Assembly: GCA_050331455.1 (NCBI GenBank)
Contig: JBHJGV010000015.1
Location: 80,553 to 144,552, forward strand
Source: CAYUYV01 sp050331455
GTDB lineage: Bacteria > Pseudomonadota > Alphaproteobacteria > JAJFIK01
Reading direction: 5' to 3'
Length of the DNA: 64,000 nucleotides
Part shown: piece by piece, positions 17,597 through 26,086 of the stretch
Layout: the number at the start of each line of letters is the position of its first letter
How positions within the stretch are numbered: position 1 is the stretch's first letter
The notes under the pieces: model-generated
What the model was told of the DNA's origin: nothing
What the model saw: the letters and a program-made list of their open reading frames with translations, nothing else
The model's database searches: none
Translations under genes and position numbers: made by a program

Positions 17597-18256
17597 TCAT
17601 AAAAACTGTTTCAGGGTATCCGCCATTTCCTCGGGCGTGGTCGAGTGGGTGAAATGGGTCAGATATTTCCCGTCCCGCCCCATGACATAAACGATGCTCG
17701 TGTGATCCATCAGATATTCGGCCGCCGTGTCGGCGTTCTTGACCTTGTAATAGGTCACATAGAAAGCGTCCGCCATGGCGGCGACCTGTTCCGGCGATCC
17801 GGTCAACCCCACCATGGATGGATGAAAATTGCTGACATAGTCCTTCAAGACCCGGGGCGTATCGCGCTCCGGATCGACGCTGACGAACACGGGGACAATG
17901 CTGTCGGCTTTTTTGCCGAGCCGGTCGAGGGCGCTGCTCAAGGCCAGGAGCTGGGTCGGGCAGACGTCCGGGCAAAAGGTGAACCCGAAATACAGCACCG
18001 TCACCTGGCCCTTGAAGTCATCCTCAGTGACCGTGCGGCCGTCCTGGTCCACCATGGTGAACGGGCCGCCGACCAGAGCCTCTCCCGTGGTGCGCACCGT
18101 GGGCCGCTGGGGCGGCGGGGTCACCATGACGAAAGCGATCGCCGTCGCCGTGATCACGGCGAGGACGGCCAGGAGAACCGGCACCCCCATGCCGGCCTTT
18201 CGCGAAGGCGCCTCGTTCGGGGATCGGCGCCGCTGTGGTGATGAGGAATTGCTCAT
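17597..18256 (-). CDS. senC: SCO1/SenC copper chaperone-like protein
   Basis: Membrane-anchored thioredoxin-fold protein that delivers copper to, or reduces cysteines of, cytochrome c oxidase CuA. The 219-aa product has one N-terminal membrane helix (MGVPVLLAVLAVITATAIAFVM region), then the metal-binding YFGFTFCPDVCP (CxxxC) and the distal ligand His in MDHTSIVYVM. SVDPERDTPRVL is a further family motif. In purple bacteria senC lies with regB and regA; here those genes follow 1.2 kb away on the other strand, after an ankyrin gene and a small membrane gene. The ATG at 18256 is preferred over an in-frame codon at 18289. Confidence 0.93.
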   Translation of the reverse strand: MSNSSSPQRRRSPNEAPSRKAGMGVPVLLAVLAVITATAIAFVMVTPPPQRPTVRTTGEALVGGPFTMVDQDGRTVTEDDFKGQVTVLYFGFTFCPDVCPTQLLALSSALDRLGKKADSIVPVFVSVDPERDTPRVLKDYVSNFHPSMVGLTGSPEQVAAMADAFYVTYYKVKNADTAAEYLMDHTSIVYVMGRDGKYLTHFTHSTTPEEMADTLKQFL

Positions 18257-18402
18257 GCTATGCGTTCCTCTTGGGTTTTCAGGATCCAAGGTCTTTTCAG
18301 ATATATGGCGTGGCCGCCGCTCTTTTTCACGCCGCCCAACCGATGTCGCGCGGTGCCCGATCCAAGCCCGCCCATCAAGACCGACGATGGAGGATACAGA
18401 CC

Positions 18403-19014
18403 ATGGCCATCCGCACCCCGCGTTCGCAAGGATCCCGCCCCACCCATCGCCTGGCCACTGCCGTCATGGCGGCTGCTTTGATGGCGGGTATGGCTGGCAT
18501 GCCGGCATCCGCCCAGTTCGGCGGGGGCGACACGCCGGATCTGATCACCGCCATCGAGGAACGGGATTTCGAGGGCTTCAAACTCGCATTGGTCAATGAA
18601 ACCCGGCCGACCCTGCGTGACACGGCCGGCGTCCCCGCCCTGATCCTCGCCGTTGAGTCCCGGGAAAGCTTTTTTGTCGAAGCCCTGCTCGAGGCCGGCG
18701 CACGCCCGGACGACCGGCCCCGCAAGCGCTCCGACGATCGCACGGCCCTGAGCCGGGCGGCCGCCCTGGGCGAGGCCGGCATGGTCAAGGCGCTGCTCGA
18801 CGCCGGTGCCGATCCCGACATGCCGGGCACGCGGGGCGAAGCGCCGCTGATCACGGCGGCCTTTCTCGGTCACGTCGACGTCGCCCGCATTTTGATTGAG
18901 GCGGAAGCCGATCTGGAAATCACCGAAATGACGGGCCGAACCGCCCTTGAGGTGGCCCGGCGCAACAATCAGGTGGCTATCGTGCGCCTCCTGGAAGCGG
19001 CCGGCGCCTATTGA
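18403..19014 (+). CDS. Exported ankyrin-repeat protein
   Basis: A 203-aa protein. A signal peptide (hydrophobic ATAVMAAALMAGMAGMPASA) with a likely cut after ASA sends it to the periplasm. Four to five ankyrin repeats follow: GVPALILAVESRESFFVEALLEAGARPD, the RTALSRAAALGEAGMVKALLDAGADPD unit, APLITAAFLGHVDVARILIEAEADLE, and RTALEVARRNNQVAIVRLLEAAGA. Ankyrin repeats mediate protein binding; the partner is unknown. GGAGG precedes the ATG. It is divergent from senC (146 bp between starts) and followed by a convergent small membrane gene. Periplasmic ankyrin proteins sometimes protect catalase or envelope enzymes, but nothing here proves that. Confidence 0.85.
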   Translation: MAIRTPRSQGSRPTHRLATAVMAAALMAGMAGMPASAQFGGGDTPDLITAIEERDFEGFKLALVNETRPTLRDTAGVPALILAVESRESFFVEALLEAGARPDDRPRKRSDDRTALSRAAALGEAGMVKALLDAGADPDMPGTRGEAPLITAAFLGHVDVARILIEAEADLEITEMTGRTALEVARRNNQVAIVRLLEAAGAY

Positions 19015-19050
19015 CCGGCTCTTTTTCCGGTCCGAAGCCGTGACGACGGC

Positions 19051-19275
19051 TTAGAACAGCATATCTACAAGCATAGCGAGGACAATCAGTCCGAAAAACG
19101 CGGTCAGCGGCGGGTTGATGTCCGGCAGGTCGTCCATGGCCTCCTGATAGCCGTACGCATCGTTTTCGGAGAGGATTCGGTCCCGCTCCACATAGCGGCG
19201 CACGAGCCAGCCCAGCGCGATAAACGCCCCGACCAGGATGGGCCAAGCCAGGAAGCTCAAAAGCGACAGCACCAT
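19051..19275 (-). CDS. Small two-helix membrane protein, function unknown
   Basis: A 74-aa product with a hydrophobic N-terminal helix (MVLSLLSFLAWPILVGAFIALGWLV), a charged middle (RRYVERDRILSEND), and a second helix at the C-terminus (LTAFFGLIVLAMLVDMLF). GGAG lies at a good distance before the ATG. It is divergent from regB with 195 bp between the starts. The two-helix pattern, good ribosome-binding site and lack of a competing gene make it probably real. No family is recognised. Confidence 0.65.
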   Translation of the reverse strand: MVLSLLSFLAWPILVGAFIALGWLVRRYVERDRILSENDAYGYQEAMDDLPDINPPLTAFFGLIVLAMLVDMLF

Positions 19276-19470
19276 CGATCAAACTCCAACGGAACAGGGT
19301 CCTGCGGACACCGATCTTGAGACACACAGTCTTTCAGCAAAGCCGGGCCGACACAAAAAGAAGACTTGGATCGCGCCGCTGTTTTCGCGCCTGTTGGTTT
19401 CGCACACGCCATGCCATGGCGTTTATAGGGCGCATGGCCGGCAACCTGCAACGGCCCTTCGGAGATGACC

Positions 19471-21060
19471 ATGGATAGCGTTGGCACCCGAGACACCCCA
19501 TCACCGGGTGACAAAACGCCGATTTCGACCTTTCTGTCCCGCGCGGGACTTGGCGGCGGCACGCGCAGCGCCGTGCTGCAGCGTGTCTTCGATCTCGGCG
19601 ATTGGGGGCGGGAAGCCTCCCGGCCACAGAACAATGTGCGCCTGCGCACCCTGGTTCTCATCCGCTGGCTCGCCGTGGTCGGCCAGACGGCGGCCGTCCT
19701 GATCGTGGCTTTCGTCCTGGGTTTCGACATGCCCCTGGGACCGTGTTTTGCCGTGATCTCCACCAGCGTGGTCTTCAATCTGCTGCTCCAAATTCGCAAT
19801 CCGTTTTCCGAACGCGTTTCCATGGCCCAGGCGACGACCCATTCCGCCTTTGATCTCGTTCAGCTCGCGGCCCTGCTTTACTGGACCGGTGGGGTGCAAA
19901 ACCCCTTCACCTTGCTTCTTCTGGCGCCTATCACGATTGCGGCCACGGTGCTGAACCTTCGCGCGACGGTGTTTCTGGGCGGGCTGGGCTTTCTGCTCAT
20001 TACGTTCCTGCTTTACGTGCGTCAGCCGCTGCCCTGGTATCCCGGGGAAACACTGATCTTCAATCCGATCTATCTGCATGGTCTGTGGGTATCCCTCGGA
20101 TTGGGGATCCTGTTTTCCTCCGCCTATGCTTGGCGCGTGTCCGTGGAAGCCGACCGCATGCGCACGGCCCTGTCGGCGACCCAGCAGGTCCTCTCCCGGG
20201 AGCAAAGGCTTGCCGCCTTGGGCTCGCTTGCGGCCGCAGCCGCCCACGAACTGGGAACCCCCCTCGCCACGATCGCCATCACGGCAAAAGAACTGAGCCG
20301 GGATCTGACGCCGGACAGCCCGATGTATGAAGATGTGGAGTTGCTGCGGGACCAGGCCTATCGCTGCCGCGAGATCCTTTCGCGCTTGTCCCAGGAGCCG
20401 GGAGAAAACGACCTCGTCATGCGGCGCATGGAGTTGGGCGTGCTCCTCGGCGAGGTGGCGGCGCCCCACCGGGATTTCGGCGTGGACGTGGAGGTTGTCC
20501 TGTGCCCGCCCCGTATGGGACCGGAACGCACCGATGCGATCGACACCGAGGACCCCGAACCTCATGTGTTGCGCCGCCCGGAAATCCTCTATGGCCTGGG
20601 CAATATTGTCGAGAACGCCGTGGATTTCGGCCGCGAGCGCGTTGAGATCACGGCCTGGTGGAACCCGCGAGATATCTGGGTCCAGATCACCGATGACGGA
20701 CCCGGCTTCGCAGCGGAAATTCTGGACCGGCTCGGCGAACCCTATGTGACGAGCCGGCGGCCGCCCGCCGAAACCGAGAGGCCGGGGTCCGGTGGCACCG
20801 ACGGTGCCGGATCCCGCGGCCTGCCCGATGAGGGTCAACACGGAATGGGGCTCGGCTTTTTTATTGCAAAAACGCTCCTGGAGCGGACCGGTGCCACGGT
20901 CCGGGTCGCGAACCGCGCAGCCACGCCGTCGTCGAAAGGCGCTTTGGCAAAGTCGGAGGGTCGGCGGGACGACGAGGGCACGCGGGCAGGCCACCATCGC
21001 CCGGTTCACGGCGCCATCGTAACCGTTCGCTGGCCACGCGATGCCGTCGAAAGCCCGTGA
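19471..21060 (+). CDS. regB: Redox sensor histidine kinase RegB/PrrB/ActS
   Basis: Membrane sensor kinase that reads quinone-pool and thiol redox state and phosphorylates RegA to control photosynthesis, respiration, and carbon and nitrogen fixation genes. The 529-aa product has six transmembrane helices (about 63-225) with the conserved quinone-site motif GGVQNPF at 140-146. The dimerisation region AAAAAHELGTPLATI carries phospho-acceptor His259. YRCREIL contains Cys299, corresponding to the redox-active Cys of RegB. The ATPase domain has NIVENAVDFGRE, DDGPGFA and a GMGLGFFIAKTLLERTGA box. A long low-complexity insert (about 435-460) and tail are unusual. The ATG at 19471 has GGAG 6 nt upstream; an ATG 6 bases earlier abuts the GGAG and is unlikely. 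Confidence 0.95.
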   Translation: MDSVGTRDTPSPGDKTPISTFLSRAGLGGGTRSAVLQRVFDLGDWGREASRPQNNVRLRTLVLIRWLAVVGQTAAVLIVAFVLGFDMPLGPCFAVISTSVVFNLLLQIRNPFSERVSMAQATTHSAFDLVQLAALLYWTGGVQNPFTLLLLAPITIAATVLNLRATVFLGGLGFLLITFLLYVRQPLPWYPGETLIFNPIYLHGLWVSLGLGILFSSAYAWRVSVEADRMRTALSATQQVLSREQRLAALGSLAAAAAHELGTPLATIAITAKELSRDLTPDSPMYEDVELLRDQAYRCREILSRLSQEPGENDLVMRRMELGVLLGEVAAPHRDFGVDVEVVLCPPRMGPERTDAIDTEDPEPHVLRRPEILYGLGNIVENAVDFGRERVEITAWWNPRDIWVQITDDGPGFAAEILDRLGEPYVTSRRPPAETERPGSGGTDGAGSRGLPDEGQHGMGLGFFIAKTLLERTGATVRVANRAATPSSKGALAKSEGRRDDEGTRAGHHRPVHGAIVTVRWPRDAVESP

Positions 21061-21162
21061 CTGTCTTCACGGATGTGATCGCCGAAAAATTTGGAAAAAA
21101 AGGAAGACGGCCTGGTCGAAAGTCCTATGTGAATAAACAGAAGATGAAAGCGGAGGCTAGAT

Positions 21163-21762
21163 ATGGACGTTAACACTTTGCCAAACTTGGACAACGGCGC
21201 TTCCCCCGAAGATCGGCAAATGCCGCGTGTGCCACTCAGTGACCCGAGCCTTCTCGTGGTCGATGACGATGCCCCGTTCCGCATGCGGCTGGTTCGTGCC
21301 ATGGAACGGCGCGGCTTCGAAGTCTCGGATGCGGGTGGCAAAGCCGAAGCCATGGGCCTTCTGGCGCGCCAGGCGCCCGCCTTTGCCGTGATCGATCTGC
21401 GCCTGGGCGACGGCAGCGGTCTCGACGTGGTTTCAGCCATCCATGAAGCCCGTCCGGATGCCCGGGCCGTCATGCTCACGGGATACGGAAACATTCCGAC
21501 GGCCGTCGCTGCGGTGAAGCGCGGTGCCATCGACTATCTGCCTAAGCCGGCGGATGCTGACGATGTGGAACGGGCCCTGCTGGCGGAAGCCGGTGCCCCG
21601 CCCGAGCCGCCGGAAAACCCCATGTCGGCCGATCGGGTCCGCTGGGAACATATCCAGCGTGTGTATGAATTATGCGGGAACAACGTGTCCGAAACGGCAC
21701 GCCGGCTGAACATGCACCGCCGGACCTTGCAGCGTATTCTGGCCAAACGGGCCCCGCGCTGA
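21163..21762 (+). CDS. regA: Redox response regulator RegA/PrrA/ActR
   Basis: Response regulator phosphorylated by RegB, global redox regulator. The 199-aa product has a receiver domain (SLLVVDDDAPFR, phospho-acceptor Asp78 in VIDLRLGDGSGLDV, LTGYGNIPTAVAAVKRGA, YLPKPAD). A short Pro-rich linker (APPEPPENPMSADRVRWEHI) leads to a Fis-type helix-turn-helix, GNNVSETARRLNMHRRTLQRILAKRAPR, which is almost invariant in this family. regA lies 102 bp after regB on the same strand. The pair with nearby senC reproduces the classical regB-senC-regA neighbourhood in rearranged form. Confidence 0.97.
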   Translation: MDVNTLPNLDNGASPEDRQMPRVPLSDPSLLVVDDDAPFRMRLVRAMERRGFEVSDAGGKAEAMGLLARQAPAFAVIDLRLGDGSGLDVVSAIHEARPDARAVMLTGYGNIPTAVAAVKRGAIDYLPKPADADDVERALLAEAGAPPEPPENPMSADRVRWEHIQRVYELCGNNVSETARRLNMHRRTLQRILAKRAPR

Positions 21763-21809
21763 TGTGAGGCCGCCCAAATTCGGCGCGGCATGGAACAGGA
21801 TACCGCCGA

Positions 21810-22253
21810 TCAGGTCAGAACATGATCCGGGTCGGCGAGGCGGGCCAGCCGCTCCGCCGCCAGACGGGCCAGGCGGAGCGTCATGGCTTTGCGTCGGCTG
21901 GCATGGAGAGGGGTGTCAGCCCCTTCCCGCACCACTGCGCCGCCATGGCGGTCGGCGATGATCAAGCCTCGATCCTCTGGCACCAAGGTGACCGGAAAAT
22001 CCGGTCCGACTGCAAAAAAGAACCGGTCACAGAAATCCGGATATTCCGTCCACTTCGAGTCGGTCTTGAAATCTTCAGGGCCTGACTTCACTTCGGCCAC
22101 GATGATCTCGCCGCCTTTGCCGATGCCGGCAACGTCGACGCGGCGCCCCGTCGGAAGGCTGACCTCGCGCACCGGTGAAAATCCCAGATCCAGAAACAGG
22201 CGGCAGACGCCGCGGGTCACCGCCAGGGTCTGCGCGGGACGGACCGCATCCAT
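21810..22253 (-). CDS. mmcB: MmcB-family DNA repair protein (putative nuclease)
   Basis: A 147-aa protein of the MmcB family, described as SOS-induced and needed for mitomycin C resistance in Caulobacter. It has a PD-(D/E)xK-like core: RRVDVAGIGKGGEIIVAEVKSG, where Asp, Glu and Lys would bind metal, followed by FKTDSKWTEYPDFCDRFFFAVG. The ATG at 22253 is chosen because GGAGGTGAGG lies just upstream; an ATG at 22274 in frame lacks such a site. The upstream region holds a triplicated 17-bp repeat and a near-match to the alphaproteobacterial LexA box at 22369-22383, which fits SOS control. It converges with regA. Confidence 0.88.
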   Translation of the reverse strand: MDAVRPAQTLAVTRGVCRLFLDLGFSPVREVSLPTGRRVDVAGIGKGGEIIVAEVKSGPEDFKTDSKWTEYPDFCDRFFFAVGPDFPVTLVPEDRGLIIADRHGGAVVREGADTPLHASRRKAMTLRLARLAAERLARLADPDHVLT

Positions 22254-22269
22254 AACCTCACCTCCATCC

Positions 22270-22320
22270 GTCAACAGGCGCGGGCCGTCAACAGGCGCCG
22301 GCCGTCAACAGGCGAGGGCC
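22270..22320. repeat. Three perfect-period 17-bp tandem repeats upstream of mmcB
   Basis: Units at 22270-22286, 22287-22303 and 22304-22320 share GTCAACAGGCGNNGGCC and differ only at one or two central bases. They lie in the mmcB leader, between its start and the putative LexA box. The non-triplet period is tolerated because the site is non-coding. No protein-binding role is evident. Confidence 0.9.
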
Positions 22321-22368
22321 CTACCGGTCCGCGCCGGCACTCACGCGTTCGAGCCTACCACCTGACTA

Positions 22369-22383
22369 GAACAAAACAAGATC
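22369..22383 (-). promoter_or_regulatory. Candidate LexA box upstream of mmcB
   Basis: On the minus strand the site reads GATC-TTGTTTT-GTTC, one base off the alphaproteobacterial LexA consensus GTTC-N7-GTTC with the typical T-rich spacer. It lies about 115 nt upstream of the mmcB ATG, and also between mmcB and the divergent MMPL exporter. SOS regulation of mmcB is known in Caulobacter, which supports the assignment. Confidence 0.5.
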
Positions 22384-22512
22384 ATTTGCCCTGAACTGTT
22401 CTAAACGGCTCGTCCTTTAGCCAGGCCTTTACCAGGATCGGCGTGCTATCGAGGATGGGCCGGCCGCGGCCCGCGCGTTTTGAGAACGGGACGGCATGGG
22501 AAGGGGCAAAGA

Positions 22513-25200
22513 ATGATAAAGGCGGTGGAAAACCTGGTATTCCGGTGGCGGCTCGGGATCCTCGCCCTTTTTGCCCTGATCACCGTGGCCGCAGCGGTCA
22601 GCGCCGCGGGCCTGCGCATCCATGCCGGGTTCGAAAAGCAGCTTCCCACCCAGCATCCTTATGTGGAAACATTCCGGGACTACAAGGACACCCTGTTCGG
22701 CGCCAACCGGATCATCGTGGTTTTGAAGGCCAGGGACGGGGCGATCTGGACACGGCCCTTCATGGCTCGCCTGAAGGCCGTCACCGACGATCTGTTTTTC
22801 CTGCCCGGCGTGGACCGGCGCACGGTGACCTCCCTTTGGACGCCCAACACCCGCTATTTCGAGATTACCGAAGACGGTTTCCTGGCGGACGATGTCATAC
22901 CCGGTACCGTCACGCCGGAGTCCATGACACGTGAGGACCTGGAGCGGATCCAGAACAATGTCATTCAGGGCGGCCATGTCGGGCGGCTCGTCTCGACCGA
23001 TTTCGACTCCGCCATGGTGGTGGCTGAACTGCAGGATATCGATCCCCGCACCCGGGAACCGCTCGATTATCTTGCCCTCGCGGACGCGCTGGAGACGCGG
23101 ATCCGCGGCGTCCACGAAGACGACGACGTGTCCATCCATATTGTCGGCTTTGCAAAACTGATTGGAGACGTGGCCGACGGGGCGGGCAGTGTGCTGCTCT
23201 TTTTTGCCGTGGCGTTTCTCATCACCGCACTGCTCGTCTATGCCTATTCCCGTTCCCTGGTGCTGACCGCCCTGCCGCTCCTGTGCTCCCTCACGTCCAT
23301 GATCTGGCAGTTCGGTGTGCTGAACGCCCTGGGCTACGGTCTCGACCCGCTCGCGATCCTGGTGCCGTTCCTCGTGTTTGCCATCGGCGTGTCCCACGGG
23401 GTGCAGCAGATCAATCTGATCGCGGCCGAGATCGAGGCGGGGGCCACCGCCGAGGCTGCGGCCCGCTCCGCCTTTCGAGGACTGCTGATCCCGGGAACCA
23501 TGGCCCTTGTCACCGATCTGGTCGGGTTCGGTACGCTGCTGCTGATCCATATTCCCATGATCCGCGAACTGGCGGTGACGGCGGCCATCGGTGTGGCGCT
23601 TAAAATCGTGACCAACCTGGTCATGTTGCCGCTGCTCGCCTCACTCTTCACCCTCGACCAGGGCTATGCCGACCGGATCGGCGCCGTTCGGGCCGTCAAT
23701 CTGCGCATCATGGGCGCGCTGGGGCGGGTCGCCAGACCCGCGGTGGCGCCCTGGGTGCTTGCGGGCGCGGTCGTCCTGCTCGCGGTGGGGCTGACGCAGA
23801 CCCATCACCGGCCCATCGGCGACCAGCATGCCGGAGCCCCGGAACTGCGCGTGGACGCCCGCTATAATCAGGACAGCCGGGTGGTGACGGCGGGCTATAC
23901 GGGCGGGCTCAGCCTGCTGACGGTTGTGTTCGAAACGCCTTCGGAGGCCTGCATCAAACACGCCCATATGCGCCTCATCGAAGAGTTCGGCTGGGCCATG
24001 GAGAATGTGCCTGGCGTGACCTCCGTCGTCTCCGCCGCGACCATCGCCAAACGGACCAATGCGGGCTGGAACGAGGGCAATCCGAAATGGCGCACCCTGC
24101 CCCGTAACACCTATGCCCTGGTCCAGGCCACATCGGCCATTCCCACATCCAGTGGTCTTCTGAACCCGGACTGCTCTGTGCTGCCCGTCCATGTGTTCCT
24201 TGAGGATACAAGGGCTGAAACCCTGTCCCGGGCTGTTGGTGCCGTGAAGGCCTGGCGAGAGGCCCATGGGCCGCGCCCCGTGATCAATGGCGGAACCGAC
24301 CGGGGCGAGGGAACCTGGGCGTTATCCATGCAGGACGTTTCCCTCCTGACCTTCACGGCACCGCCCCATCTCGACGACGAGGTGCGCCTCGCCGTGACGG
24401 TGACCGGGCACCCCGATCGTGAAGATTTTGATCCGGGGGATTTCGGCCAGGGGACTCTCGGCTCAAAGTCCGTGGCCTTCGAGGCGCCGGAACCAGGGCG
24501 GTCCGTAGCCCTCGACCTCCGATCGGCCCTGCCGGATCTGCCCTGGGCGGACGCCCGCGGCGTCATCCTCAGCGGCGTGCCTGAGGGCACGCGCATCCGG
24601 CTGGCCAGCGGGAATGCGGGTTTGATGGCCGCCATCAACGAAGAGATCCGCCGTGCAGAACTGCCCATGCTTTTGGCGGTTTATGCGGTCATTGTTCTGA
24701 TGGTTTTGAGCACCTATCGGGACTGGCGCGCCACGCTCGCCTGTTGCGTGCCGCTGACCGTGGCCACTGTGCTGGGCTACTGGTTCATGGGCCTCATGGG
24801 CATCGGCCTCAAGGTCGCGACTCTGCCGGTCATGGTGCTCGCGGTTGGGCTGGGGGTCGATTACGCCTTTTACATCTACGACCGCATCCAGGCACATTTG
24901 ATGCTGGGCCGGACGATTTCCCACGCCTGCCGGTCAGCCCTGAAGGAAACCGGCATGGCGGTGGTCTTCGTTGCCCTCACCATGGCGGCGGGTGTGTTCA
25001 CGTGGGTGTTCTCACCCCTGAAGTTCCAGGCGGATATGGGTTTTCTGCTGTTCTTGATGTTCATGACCAATATGATCATGGCCATCACCGTGTTGCCCGC
25101 CCTCGCCGTGACCCTCGACCGCCTCGTGCCGCGGGACACGCGCCCGTCGATCATTCAACGGGCCATACAGAGTCAACACCATGGGCAGCCGGCTGAATGA
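22513..25200 (+). CDS. MMPL-family RND transporter
   Basis: Inner-membrane exporter of the RND superfamily, MMPL/HpnN-like branch, 895 aa. The N-terminal helix starts at about residue 10 (FRWRLGILALFALITVAAAVSA), followed by a large periplasmic loop, then a five-helix block near 225-400. A second periplasmic loop and a second helix block from about 720 onward include the VMVLAVGLGVDYAFYIYDRI region with the conserved Gly-x-x-x-Asp/Tyr of proton relay. The 3D pattern of two similar halves is clear. Substrates in this branch are lipids or hopanoids, but no partner genes are adjacent here. The ATG at 22513 has AAGGGG upstream; a codon 33 bases earlier is less likely. Confidence 0.88.
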   Translation: MIKAVENLVFRWRLGILALFALITVAAAVSAAGLRIHAGFEKQLPTQHPYVETFRDYKDTLFGANRIIVVLKARDGAIWTRPFMARLKAVTDDLFFLPGVDRRTVTSLWTPNTRYFEITEDGFLADDVIPGTVTPESMTREDLERIQNNVIQGGHVGRLVSTDFDSAMVVAELQDIDPRTREPLDYLALADALETRIRGVHEDDDVSIHIVGFAKLIGDVADGAGSVLLFFAVAFLITALLVYAYSRSLVLTALPLLCSLTSMIWQFGVLNALGYGLDPLAILVPFLVFAIGVSHGVQQINLIAAEIEAGATAEAAARSAFRGLLIPGTMALVTDLVGFGTLLLIHIPMIRELAVTAAIGVALKIVTNLVMLPLLASLFTLDQGYADRIGAVRAVNLRIMGALGRVARPAVAPWVLAGAVVLLAVGLTQTHHRPIGDQHAGAPELRVDARYNQDSRVVTAGYTGGLSLLTVVFETPSEACIKHAHMRLIEEFGWAMENVPGVTSVVSAATIAKRTNAGWNEGNPKWRTLPRNTYALVQATSAIPTSSGLLNPDCSVLPVHVFLEDTRAETLSRAVGAVKAWREAHGPRPVINGGTDRGEGTWALSMQDVSLLTFTAPPHLDDEVRLAVTVTGHPDREDFDPGDFGQGTLGSKSVAFEAPEPGRSVALDLRSALPDLPWADARGVILSGVPEGTRIRLASGNAGLMAAINEEIRRAELPMLLAVYAVIVLMVLSTYRDWRATLACCVPLTVATVLGYWFMGLMGIGLKVATLPVMVLAVGLGVDYAFYIYDRIQAHLMLGRTISHACRSALKETGMAVVFVALTMAAGVFTWVFSPLKFQADMGFLLFLMFMTNMIMAITVLPALAVTLDRLVPRDTRPSIIQRAIQSQHHGQPAE

Positions 25201-25244
25201 CACAGCCAATCATGTTGACCCTACGACGCACAGGCCTTTTCGGG

Positions 25245-25475
25245 CTATGGGATGGTTCTTCTGAACGCCGTATGCCAGAGCAAGTCCCGAGCACATTGCG
25301 GCTGCCCTGCCATTGAGACCAAAATGACCTGTAAACCAGCCTTTCGGGCAGGCTTCACGGCGGGCACACAATCGGTATCATTCGTGATGAGGGCGATCCG
25401 ATCTACGCTAGGATTATCCGCGTGGGTTGCCATATCTAACATTTCAAGACTGTCGCTTGGCGCAACGCGGATCAT
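25245..25475 (-). pseudogene. Remnant of a NYN-domain (LabA/DUF88-like) protein
   Basis: A 76-codon open frame matches the C-terminal half of a NYN/PIN-like nuclease domain: DMATHADNPSVDRIALITNDTDCVPAVKPARKAGLQVILV. Intact relatives have an N-terminal half with the first catalytic Asp, which is absent here; an in-frame stop lies only 12 bases before the first ATG. It sits in the 300-bp gap between the MMPL gene and the acetyltransferase gene, on the opposite strand to both. It is most simply a decayed gene fragment. A short functional protein is less likely. Confidence 0.55.
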
Positions 25476-25501
25476 GGGACCCCGTTTTCAAAGGATACGG
25501 C

Positions 25502-26086
25502 ATGGATTTTGAGCTGTCCCACCGCCAAGCACTGCCCTCGGATCTTGCAGTCCTTCGCAGTCTGATGGATCGATCGATCCGCGCCTTTATCGGCTCCGTG
25601 GTGGATACGCCCCTGCTCGCGGCCCATTTCGATATTATGGGTGTGGACACTCAATTGATCGAAGACGGAACCTATTTTGTCATCACCCTCGCATCCGATG
25701 CGGGCGGACATGAGAAGATTGCCGGCTGCGGAGGCTGGGGCCGGCGGGCGACCCTGTTTGGCGGGGATCACACGGCCGGGCGCAGCGCCCGTCTGCTCGA
25801 TCCGTCTACAGAACCTGCGCGCGTGCGTGCCATGTACACCGATCCCGATTTTGCCCGGAGGGGGATCGGACGGCGCATCCTCGACCTGTGCGAGGGTGCA
25901 GCGGCGGCAGAAGGGTTCACACGCCTTGAGCTGTTCGCGACCATGGCGGGCGAACCCCTTTATGCGGCCTACGGTTTTACGGTCGTGGAGCGCCTGCGCG
26001 TGCCCACATCGACCGGCGTGCCGGTGGCCGGCGCAACCATGGCCAAGACCATCGAGCGCGCCGACCGGACCGAGCGCGATCAGTAA
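25502..26086 (+). CDS. GNAT-family N-acetyltransferase
   Basis: A 194-aa GNAT acyltransferase. The acetyl-CoA-binding motif A is clear: VRAMYTDPDFARRGIGRRILDLCEGAAAAEGFTRLELFATMAGEPLYAAYGF, with RRGIGR as the pyrophosphate loop. An N-terminal region of about 90 residues precedes it. The ATG at 25502 is used since MDFELSHRQALPSDLAVL is a typical GNAT opening; upstream codons overlap the NYN remnant. The substrate is unknown. Its 3' end overlaps the convergent TonB receptor gene by 7 bp. Confidence 0.88.
   Translation: MDFELSHRQALPSDLAVLRSLMDRSIRAFIGSVVDTPLLAAHFDIMGVDTQLIEDGTYFVITLASDAGGHEKIAGCGGWGRRATLFGGDHTAGRSARLLDPSTEPARVRAMYTDPDFARRGIGRRILDLCEGAAAAEGFTRLELFATMAGEPLYAAYGFTVVERLRVPTSTGVPVAGATMAKTIERADRTERDQ

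Noticed and set aside
22270..22320. CRISPR-like direct repeats
   Set aside because: The units are directly adjacent without spacers and number only three; they are simple tandem repeats.
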